Source of the DNA: Patescibacteria group bacterium
Lineage (GTDB): Bacteria > Patescibacteriota > Gracilibacteria > UBA1369 > PNNO01
Direction of reading: 5' to 3'
Length of the DNA: 9,538 bases
Assembly: GCA_024275695.1 (NCBI GenBank)
Contig: JAJRYP010000101.1
Span: 1 to 9,538 of the forward strand
Shown: one piece after another, positions 1-5,867 of the stretch
Position numbering within the stretch: the first letter of the stretch is position 1
How the letters are laid out: the number at the start of each line of letters is the position of its first letter
Made by a program: the position numbers and the translations under genes
The notes under the pieces: model-generated
What the model was told of the DNA's origin: nothing
Database searches by the model: none
The model's input: only the letters and a program-made list of their open reading frames with translations

Positions 1-683
1 GCTTCCGTATCAATAACATTTGCGTTTCTGATATAGTCGAGAATTTTTGTTTTTCCATGATCAACATGTCCCATTACGCTAATAATCGGGGGACGAGTTT
101 CCAAATCTTTGGGATCGTCTTCTTTAAGAAGGGCTTGAAGGTCTCCGGCTACGAGATCTTCAAGTGCCGCTTCATCACGCTTTTTCTTTATTTTAAGTCC
201 TAAATCCGAAGCGATAATTGCCGCGGTATCAAAATCGATTTGTTGATTGATATTTGCCAAAATCCCGTTTTTCATAAGCTCACCAATAATTTTCGCGGCA
301 TTCACGCCTATTTTTTCAGAAAATTCTTTTACTGAAATAACTGAAGGAATTTCAATGGTTTTCCCTTTTACTTTAGGCTTTTCTTCAACTTCATGCGTTT
401 TCTCTTTTTTATCTTTGGCCCCTTCTTTACCGGCAGTTTGTTTTCTCTGTTTTCTGATGATTTCCTTATCAAGCTCTTTATCGTAGATTTCTTCATATAT
501 TTTTACCTGATCAACTTCTTCTTTTGTATTATCTCTAAATTCATCCAATAAAAGTTCCGCAACATCATTTTCAATAGTTCTGGCTTGAGGTTTAATCTCA
601 AAACCAAGCTCATTCATCTTTTCTTTAAGCTCTTTTGAGCTGATTCCGAGTTGCTTCGCGATATCTGCGATTTTTTGCGACAT
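1..683 (-). CDS. infB: Translation initiation factor IF-2, N-terminal part (cut by window edge)
   Basis: IF-2 is the GTPase that brings initiator tRNA to the 30S subunit and promotes subunit joining. Reading from the ATG at 683, 227 codons are visible. Residues about 1-50 (starting MSQKIADIAKQLGISSKELK) look like an IF2_N helical module. Residues about 60-108 are a charged Lys/Glu-rich linker, and residues about 112-165 look like a second IF2_N module. The GTPase domain then begins with RPPIISVMGHVDHGKT, whose P-loop GHVDHGKT is at residues 205-212. The rest of the G domain and the C-terminal domains lie before base 1. The N-terminal extension is short compared with E. coli IF-2. There is no clear Shine-Dalgarno sequence; only a weak AAAGG lies about a dozen bases upstream. 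The gene is divergent from the acidic hypothetical gene at 822. The family call rests on the P-loop and its flanks, which are very characteristic. Confidence 0.95.
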   Translation of the reverse strand, partial: MSQKIADIAKQLGISSKELKEKMNELGFEIKPQARTIENDVAELLLDEFRDNTKEEVDQVKIYEEIYDKELDKEIIRKQRKQTAGKEGAKDKKEKTHEVEEKPKVKGKTIEIPSVISVKEFSEKIGVNAAKIIGELMKNGILANINQQIDFDTAAIIASDLGLKIKKKRDEAALEDLVAGDLQALLKEDDPKDLETRPPIISVMGHVDHGKTKILDYIRNANVIDTE

Positions 684-701
684 AAAAAAATGGCCTTTTA
701 C

Positions 702-729
702 TTTATAAGCAGGACTTAGTGTAAGTAAA
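702..729 (-). promoter_or_regulatory. Candidate promoter of infB
   Basis: On the minus strand TTTACT (724-729) is followed after 16 bases by TATAAA (702-707), a 4/6 and 5/6 match to the sigma-70 consensus. Transcription would start near 695, leaving a leader of only about 12 bases before the infB ATG at 683. The boxes can be seen directly, but activity is inferred and the AT-rich background raises the chance of a random match. Confidence 0.4.
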
Positions 730-763
730 AAGCTGTAAAAAGTAAATGGAAAGTGGATAAACG

Positions 764-792
764 TTGACAAAAAATGTTAATTTGGTTAATTT
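764..792 (+). promoter_or_regulatory. Candidate promoter of the acidic hypothetical gene
   Basis: A perfect -35 box TTGACA (764-769) is followed after 17 bases by a weak -10, TAATTT (787-792, 3/6). A start near 799 would place the 5' end about 17-23 bases before the ATGs at 816 and 822. This argues against the upstream ATG at 774, which would lie between the two boxes. The infB promoter lies back to back with it, so the 138-base gap appears to serve both genes. Confidence 0.4.
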
Positions 793-821
793 ACTTCCCT
801 TGTTTAAGTAATTTTATGTTT

Positions 822-1280
822 ATGACAGATGATTCTGAAAGGAAATTAAACGGTTCGACTGAAATTTTTCGGATGCAACATGTCGTATATTACGAGGAGG
901 GCTCTGGCAAGCCGACATCAGAAGAGGTGAGAGATTCCAGAAAGCTACTCCTTGATCGTATTCAATTTTTGATTTATGGCGATATTTCAGTAAAACCGGA
1001 TGAGAAAGCTTGCGTTGATTTTAGAACCAAAGATGATAAATTAGTTCTTATTGATGATCTAAGCGACGGTGATTCGCGAAAATTTAAAGTTACAATAGAG
1101 AAAGATGAATTTTGCGCGGAAGATAATGTGATTATAATTTCCGACAATGATTCTTCTCTTGAAACGGAAATGTTGGCAATAACAAATATTGTCCGTGATC
1201 AAATTATGCGAGAACTTATAGATACTCGGGAAGGCGCAATTAAGGACGCCCCATCCGTTTTGGAAGGAAATGGCTCTTAA
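822..1280 (+). CDS. Acidic hypothetical protein, 152 aa
   Basis: I do not recognise this protein. It is soluble-looking and clearly acidic, with many Asp and Glu residues (for example LVLIDDLSDGDS) and no membrane segment or catalytic motif. The first 40 residues are polar (MTDDSERKLNGSTEIFRM). A helical Lys/Arg/Glu stretch follows, then alternating hydrophobic segments that suggest beta-strands around residues 65-120, then a helical C-terminus (LETEMLAITNIVRDQIMREL). I chose the ATG at 822. An ATG at 816 adds only Met-Phe. The ATG at 774 would add a hydrophobic leader without positive charges and would fall inside the proposed promoter. The gene is divergent from infB and convergent with rmuC: its TAA at 1278-1280 overlaps the rmuC stop at 1277-1279, so TTAA serves both strands. 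The uninterrupted frame and coding-like composition support a real gene; function is unknown. Confidence 0.7.
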   Translation: MTDDSERKLNGSTEIFRMQHVVYYEEGSGKPTSEEVRDSRKLLLDRIQFLIYGDISVKPDEKACVDFRTKDDKLVLIDDLSDGDSRKFKVTIEKDEFCAEDNVIIISDNDSSLETEMLAITNIVRDQIMRELIDTREGAIKDAPSVLEGNGS

Positions 1281-2359
1281 TTTACAAGCTTTTTATGTTC
1301 TTCCGGAGAAGATAACGATTCAACCTGAGATAATTTATCTGAAAATCTGTCAAAACGTTTTTCTGAATTTTCGTAACTGCTTCTTGCATGATTGATGTGT
1401 TTTCCGACAAGAGCAAAATCGGTTCCGAATTTTTCGAAATCACCGCGTAGACGTGAAAGATGCGCCAGGATTTCACCGGCTTGCTTTTCTATCTGAAAGC
1501 CTTTGAGTCCAATGAGGATTGTCTGAAGATAGATGAAAAAAGTATTTGGAGAAACAGGAATTACTTTTTTGGCAAAAGCGTATCCACTTAAATTACCATC
1601 ACTTTTTTGATCTTTAACTATCATTTCGTAATAAACATTTTCAGCCGGAACATACATAAGTGCGAAATCCAGAGTTCCTTCATCGGGAAGAATGTATTTT
1701 GTGGCAATTTCGTCGATTCGTTTTTTTACGTCGCTAACGAACGCTCTTTTTGCTTGCTCACGCCGTTTTTCGTCATCTTCCTCAGCCATCTTTTTAAAGT
1801 TTTCGAGCGGAAATTTTGAATCTACGGGAATTTTTAGTCCGTCACGGACATGAATCACGGCGTCAACTTTTTCACCGCTTTTAAACGCGTATTGCAGAGT
1901 AAATTTGTCTTTCGGGAAAATTTGCCCTAAAAGATCGCTTAGAAATAATTCTCCGAGTCCGCCGCGAAGCTTTGGTGACTTAAGAAGTTCCTGCAAACTT
2001 GAGATATCTTTTCCTACGTCATAAATTCGCTTATTGCTTTCTTAGATTTTTGATAATCGTGAATTTACCGTATTTACTACTTTTGCCGCCGTATCAAGTC
2101 GTTCTCCGACTGATCTTTGCTGTCTTTCTATTGACTGCGTACTTTCCTTTAATCGTTCGTTTACTTGTGTTGTTACGTTGTTTAATTGTTGAAGAACATT
2201 TTGAGTCACACTGTTCAAGTTTTCTGTCATATTTTGATTCAGTGCATCGAGCCTTTGTTGAATATTTCCATTATCACTTTTCTTGTTTTGCAATTGGATG
2301 TATATGAATGCCATAAATGCAATCATAACAAGAAATCCGGCTATGATTAGATATTCCAT
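1277..2359 (-). pseudogene. rmuC: RmuC-family DNA recombination protein, interrupted by an in-frame TAA
   Basis: RmuC proteins are membrane-anchored, coiled-coil proteins with a restriction-endonuclease-like core; in E. coli rmuC limits inversions at short inverted repeats. From the ATG at 2359, residues 1-23 form a membrane anchor (MEYLIIAGFLVMIAFMAFIY) and residues about 24-105 a Gln/Asn-rich coiled coil. Codon 106 is TAA (2042-2044). The same frame then continues ESNKRIYDVGKDISSLQELL and the conserved core (KLRGGLGE near residues 130-137, then IPVDSKFPLENF, ALMYVPAENVYYEMI and VSPNTFFIYLQTI) to a normal stop at 1277. Without the TAA the product would be about 360 residues, a typical compact RmuC length. 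There is no other stop and no frameshift. The downstream half has no good start of its own (nearest early option TTG at 1996), so it is probably not made separately. The cause may be a recent nonsense mutation, a sequencing error or readthrough. The family assignment is firm; the status as a pseudogene is less so. Confidence 0.85.
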
Positions 2360-2422
2360 AATTTATAAGTTTTTAGATTGGTTTGAGAATCCATAATAAT
2401 GGAAAAGGATATATTTTGGGAG

Positions 2423-2451
2423 TTGATTCTTGAAATTAAATATGTTATAAT
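2423..2451 (+). promoter_or_regulatory. Strong sigma-70 promoter for the non-coding RNA
   Basis: TTGATT (2423-2428) is separated by exactly 17 bases from a perfect TATAAT (2446-2451), which is preceded by an extended -10 TG (TGTTATAAT). The predicted start is at 2458-2460 (GGCG). No open reading frame with a sensible start and composition follows on this strand, so the promoter points at the structured RNA. Confidence 0.75.
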
Positions 2452-2458
2452 AATGTAA

Positions 2459-2908
2459 GGCGTGAAAAAAAGAAAAAGTCTTCAGTTCATTTAAATTCAG
2501 TTTCGTGCGGGGAGAAAAGGGATCTTAAAGTAAGGAACCTGTGGTCTTGCATTTATTAATAAAGGACTCGGTACCTTTAAGGTCCCCTTCCTCCCCGAAG
2601 AGGAGAAATTACGTTCTGCTTTCACCTTTGGTGATTGCACTGTTGCGTTTCTCTCTTACCTCCCCTTGGTACATTTCTGTTTCCTTCTTCCCCGGAATTT
2701 CCTCGGATTTTCTTTGGAACACCGAAGCAGACGTTTTTATTCTTCCGGAGTAAAAGCAAGTGTGCCCGGCTCGGTAAGAGATCGAAATCTTTTGATACCT
2801 CTATGTGTCGCTTCATGTTACACATCTTGGTACCAGTTTTAAGATTTCCCCGGAGTTTTACTTCGGCAAGGCGCAATTTGTGGTTTTGAATCTTTGGGGA
2901 GTTTTTTT
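2459..2908 (+). ncRNA. Large structured non-coding RNA, about 450 nt, family not recognised
   Basis: The stretch is bounded by a strong promoter and a T7 run (2902-2908), is richer in G+C than its flanks, and has no convincing protein. Visible helices are: CGGGGAG 2508-2514 with CTCCCCG 2591-2597, extended by 2517-2532 with 2572-2589 into an arm of over 20 pairs; GTCTT 2544-2548 with AGGAC 2563-2567; TTCTC/GAGAA around 2602-2653, capped by TCACC-TTT-GGTGA (2622-2634); a 10-pair hairpin 2733-2757; AAGAGAT-CGAA-ATCTTTT 2776-2793, extended by GGT/ACC; ATGTGT 2803-2808 with ACACAT 2820-2825; CCGGAGT-TTT-ACTTCGG 2850-2866; and possibly CTCCCC 2660-2665 with GGGGAG 2896-2901 closing the 3' domain. 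G-U wobbles occur in five helices when read as plus-strand RNA; on the minus strand they become A-C mismatches, which fixes the strand. Hallmarks of RNase P RNA, tmRNA, SRP RNA and 6S RNA were not found on this strand. The first 45 bases are A-rich and look unstructured. Role unknown. Confidence 0.72.
2896..2908 (+). terminator. Probable 3' end of the non-coding RNA: GGGGAG followed by T7
   Basis: GGGGAG (2896-2901) runs straight into seven T residues (2902-2908). Its 5' partner is not adjacent. CTCCCC at 2660-2665 or at 2591-2596 can pair with it, so the terminator stem would be the closing helix of the RNA and not a local hairpin. A further local option is AAGATT (2841-2846) with AATCTT (2889-2894). 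The T-run overlaps the convergent helicase stop codon (2907-2909) by two bases. Confidence 0.45.
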
Positions 2909-5744
2909 AATACTGCGCTTTATTGCAAATCAACTTGTATTCGCAAAATGAGCAATGAAATCCGGGAGTTGCTTTGAAATTCGATACCTGAATTGAATCC
3001 GCGCGCTTTATAACTTCTTCCACTGCTTCTTCAAGCTGTTCATCTGTGCGCATGGTGCTTTGTTTTTCATTGGCTTCAATGAAATAGAGGCTTAATTTAG
3101 ATACCGGAATTTTGTATACATCACGACAGGCTAGCGCATAAAGGGAAAGCTGCAGATCTTTATTTAAATTTGTGCCTTTTTTAAGTTTTCCTGTTTTATA
3201 GTCAATAATTTCGTAAGTTCCGTCTTTGAGTTTATCGATTCTATCAATTCGACCATTTAACGTATATGAACCAATTTTTAAGTTGAAGGGTTTTTCAAGA
3301 GCATATGGGACTATCCACGGATTACTGTTTTTTTCATAAAAATCATTTAACATTTCCAGTCCTTTCTTTTTGCGAGTGTTTTCATGGGCCTTATTCTCGT
3401 AACCGTAAGGAATCCAGTTTTTTTTATACAACGCATCCATTAGATCAACGGAAACATTTTCCCCGTTTTTTAAGTGTTGATAGAAATCATTAAGAGTGTT
3501 GTGAACGGAAGTGCCGAAATTTGCCGTGTGTGCTTGCGGCGAAGGAATCCCAAACAAATAACGAAATTGATATTTTAACGGACATGTTTTAAAAGTATCA
3601 AGTTGGCTGTAACTAAGCCTTCTTATGTTTTGTCTTGGGGCTTCCGGCTGTTTTGCCTCCGATTGTTTTTCATCAAAATCGATTGTTTGCTTGTCATTTG
3701 CATGATCGACCAATGTGACATTTTCATTGTCTTTAATTTCTTCAACAAACACAGATGGTTTCCATTTTTTATTTCCCTCATATTTTTCACTGTAAGAAAT
3801 AAAGAGTCTTTTTTTTGCTCTTGTGCAGGCCACATAAAATAATCTGCGCTCTTCCCGCCTATGCATGTCTTTGCTTGGAACATCATCTTCAATGAGTTCT
3901 TGCGGAATTTCAATCGGATCTTTTCTATTTCTTCCGGGGAATCGATGCATCACGGCCGAAGGTATAAATACAACCGGAAATTCAAGGCCTTTTGCAGCAT
4001 GAACTGTTAAAATTTGTACGGCATCTTCACCTGTTTCACTTAAAGTCGAATCAAGTGTCGCGCCGGCTTCTTCAAGCAGTTTGAGGTAATCCAGAAAAGC
4101 GAAAACGCTGCTATTTGTCTGTTCCGCTTCAAAATTCTTAACAAGCTGCAAGAATTCCGAAATATTTACAATTTTCAAGTCATTTTCGGAGTTATCATTT
4201 TCCTGTAAATGATGAAAATATTTGGATTTTGTTAAGAATTTTATTAAAACTTCGGAAACAGAATGATTTTTGGAATATGAAATCAGGCCATCAAGAAGAT
4301 TAAGGATTTTTGATATCGAATCTTGAACCGCGTCTATTCCGTCTAAAATGGGCTGATTTTGGCTTTTATAGAGAATTTTAAATAGAGGATCATGTTCTTT
4401 TTTGGCCTCATGAAGAAATTCTACAATTGATTGCATCGGTATATTGAGCATTTTATAAGAAAGAATTCGAACAAGAGCAATGTCGTTTCTGGGATTGGCC
4501 ACAAAATGTAAAAGAGCGGCTAAGTCTTTTATTTCAGGCAGAGATAAAAGCGATTCCCGATTTCGAACTTGATAGGGGATGTCACGTGATTTTAATTCCT
4601 CAATAAACGGTTTGGCAAGTTTATGAGTTCGAACAAGGATCGCCAAATCTTTGAATGAAAGATCTTTGCTTTTTAGCTGTTCCATAATCGTATCACCAAT
4701 AAACTTCGCTTCGTAAACATAATTTTCAAAATTGTGCACTTGAACATTTTCAGCTTTATCGAACTGACTAATTAGTTTCTTGTCAATTTGATTTGTGTGT
4801 TCCAAACGATCCGGGTTGTTGTTTTGTATAAGGGAATAAGCCGTATCAAGTATATTTGGAGTTGAACGATAGTTGTTTTTCAGGATTATTTTCACGCAAT
4901 CATTGAAATTTTTCTCAAAATGCAGAATATTACTCATGGAAGCACCTCTCCATCGATAAATACTTTGATCGTCGTCACCCACAACAGTGATATTTCTATG
5001 CTTCTTTGCCAACATGTTTACAAGTTTGATTTGTGTGAAATTGGTATCCTGAAATTCATCAACAAGAATATATTTGAAGCGATCTTGATATTTTTTGAGG
5101 ATTGCCGGCCTTTTCTCGAACAATCGTAGAACCAGATAATGTAAATCGTTAAAATCGAGTGCGTTTTCTTTGACTAAAAGTTCCTGATATTTTTTGTACA
5201 TTTTCGCGATCTCCGGAATTTGTTTCCGATCTTGATTTCTTTCTGCGTATAAAATGTAATTTTCAGGCGAAATATCTTCGTCTTTAAGTCTTGAAAAATG
5301 TGTTGCTATAGCGGAAATAAAGCTGTTTGGGTTGCCGAGTGGCCTGTAATAATCGAGCTCAAAATCAAAAAGATGTTTTTTGATAAATATCCATTGATCA
5401 AGTTGTGTAAGAATTTTATAAGATGTGTCGAGTCCTATTTCCAGTCCGTTTTCACGTAAAATCTTATCGCATAAACCGTGAAACGTGTGGATTGCTATTT
5501 CCTCATATGAATAGGGAAGTGCCGTATCAATTCTTTCAATTATCTCCTCGGTTGCCTTTTCTGTGAAGGTAAGCCCCAAAATTGAATCAAAAGAAACATG
5601 TTTATCTTCCAATAAATAAAGAATTCTTGAAGTTATAACATGAGTTTTTCCTGTTCCGGCACCGGCAATAATTAAAAGCGGTCCTTTGTCGTGCGTTACT
5701 GCTTTCCTTTGTTCCGGATTTAGCTTTGAGAGGTCTACTGGCAT
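2907..5744 (-). CDS. UvrD/PcrA-like SF1A helicase fused to a C-terminal Fe-S PD-(D/E)XK nuclease
   Basis: This is a predicted ATP-driven 3'-5' DNA translocase with a RecB-type nuclease, probably acting in double-strand break resection or repair. Numbering from the ATG at 5744 (945 aa): Q motif LNPEQ near 8-12; Walker A AGAGTGKT 27-34; motif Ia LTFTEKATEEI 58-68; HTFHGLC 86-92; Walker B DEFQD 229-233; motif III GDDDQSIYRWRG 256-267; motif IV NYRST 291-295; motif V VHAAKGLEF 581-589; motif VI YVACTRAKKRLF 637-648. The nuclease domain starts near 710, with His748, Asp834 (RIDRID), Asp848-Tyr-Lys850 and the QLSLY motif at 865-869. Cys721, Cys931, Cys934 and Cys940 give the one-plus-CX2CX5C spacing of AddB/AdnA-type Fe-S nucleases. 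The start at 5744 (MPVDLSKLNPEQ) suits the family; ATG 5780 and TTG 5798 are in-frame alternatives with no better ribosome site. All catalytic residues seem present, so the protein should be active. The same-strand downstream neighbour is rmuC, beyond the RNA locus. Confidence 0.93.
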   Translation of the reverse strand: MPVDLSKLNPEQRKAVTHDKGPLLIIAGAGTGKTHVITSRILYLLEDKHVSFDSILGLTFTEKATEEIIERIDTALPYSYEEIAIHTFHGLCDKILRENGLEIGLDTSYKILTQLDQWIFIKKHLFDFELDYYRPLGNPNSFISAIATHFSRLKDEDISPENYILYAERNQDRKQIPEIAKMYKKYQELLVKENALDFNDLHYLVLRLFEKRPAILKKYQDRFKYILVDEFQDTNFTQIKLVNMLAKKHRNITVVGDDDQSIYRWRGASMSNILHFEKNFNDCVKIILKNNYRSTPNILDTAYSLIQNNNPDRLEHTNQIDKKLISQFDKAENVQVHNFENYVYEAKFIGDTIMEQLKSKDLSFKDLAILVRTHKLAKPFIEELKSRDIPYQVRNRESLLSLPEIKDLAALLHFVANPRNDIALVRILSYKMLNIPMQSIVEFLHEAKKEHDPLFKILYKSQNQPILDGIDAVQDSISKILNLLDGLISYSKNHSVSEVLIKFLTKSKYFHHLQENDNSENDLKIVNISEFLQLVKNFEAEQTNSSVFAFLDYLKLLEEAGATLDSTLSETGEDAVQILTVHAAKGLEFPVVFIPSAVMHRFPGRNRKDPIEIPQELIEDDVPSKDMHRREERRLFYVACTRAKKRLFISYSEKYEGNKKWKPSVFVEEIKDNENVTLVDHANDKQTIDFDEKQSEAKQPEAPRQNIRRLSYSQLDTFKTCPLKYQFRYLFGIPSPQAHTANFGTSVHNTLNDFYQHLKNGENVSVDLMDALYKKNWIPYGYENKAHENTRKKKGLEMLNDFYEKNSNPWIVPYALEKPFNLKIGSYTLNGRIDRIDKLKDGTYEIIDYKTGKLKKGTNLNKDLQLSLYALACRDVYKIPVSKLSLYFIEANEKQSTMRTDEQLEEAVEEVIKRADSIQVSNFKATPGFHCSFCEYKLICNKAQY

Positions 5745-5816
5745 TGTTTTTTCAAATATATGTAAACTTACTGTATTCATTATTTTGGCAAATTGCAAAA
5801 AAATGGCTTATTAAAG

Positions 5817-5845
5817 TTGAAAAAGATCGCTAATTGTGTTATAAT
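5817..5845 (+). promoter_or_regulatory. Strong sigma-70 promoter for the M15/hydrolase gene
   Basis: TTGAAA (5817-5822), a 17-base spacer and TATAAT (5840-5845) with an extended -10 TG are visible. The nine bases TGTTATAAT are identical to those of the non-coding RNA promoter at 2443-2451. The predicted start near 5852 gives a leader of about 16 A-rich bases before the ATG at 5868, without a Shine-Dalgarno sequence. I could not find an equally clear minus-strand promoter for the divergent helicase gene in this gap. Confidence 0.7.
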
Positions 5846-5867
5846 TTAATGAAATAAAAATAAAAAT

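Noticed and set aside
774..821. Upstream ATG at 774 as the start of the acidic protein.
   Set aside because: It lies between the -35 and -10 boxes of the proposed promoter and adds a hydrophobic stretch without the basic start of a signal peptide.
1277..1996. Independent gene starting at TTG 1996 for the C-terminal RmuC core.
   Set aside because: The frame and homology continue upstream to the TAA and beyond. TTG here is an internal Leu codon (SSLQELL) with no ribosome site.
2391..2402. CCAT-AATA-ATGG inverted repeat upstream of rmuC as an operator or terminator.
   Set aside because: The stem is too short and AT-rich, and has no T-run; it is likely to occur by chance.
2600..2710. Minus-strand reading of the intergenic RNA region resembles RNase P RNA pieces (GAGGAAATTCCGG and CAACAGTGCAA).
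   Set aside because: The motifs are not in the right order or spacing for RNase P, the ACAGAA-type 3' element is not properly placed, and the helices here contain A-C mismatches on the minus strand but G-U pairs on the plus strand.
2541..2889. Three overlapping open frames of 70-84 codons on both strands inside the RNA region.
   Set aside because: They overlap each other, have odd Phe/Pro/Ser- or Arg-rich composition, and lie in sequence better explained by RNA helices.
2459..2908. tmRNA.
   Set aside because: TTTTGAATC near 2885 slightly recalls a T-loop, but there is no flanking complementary stem, no tRNA-like 5' end and no tag reading frame.
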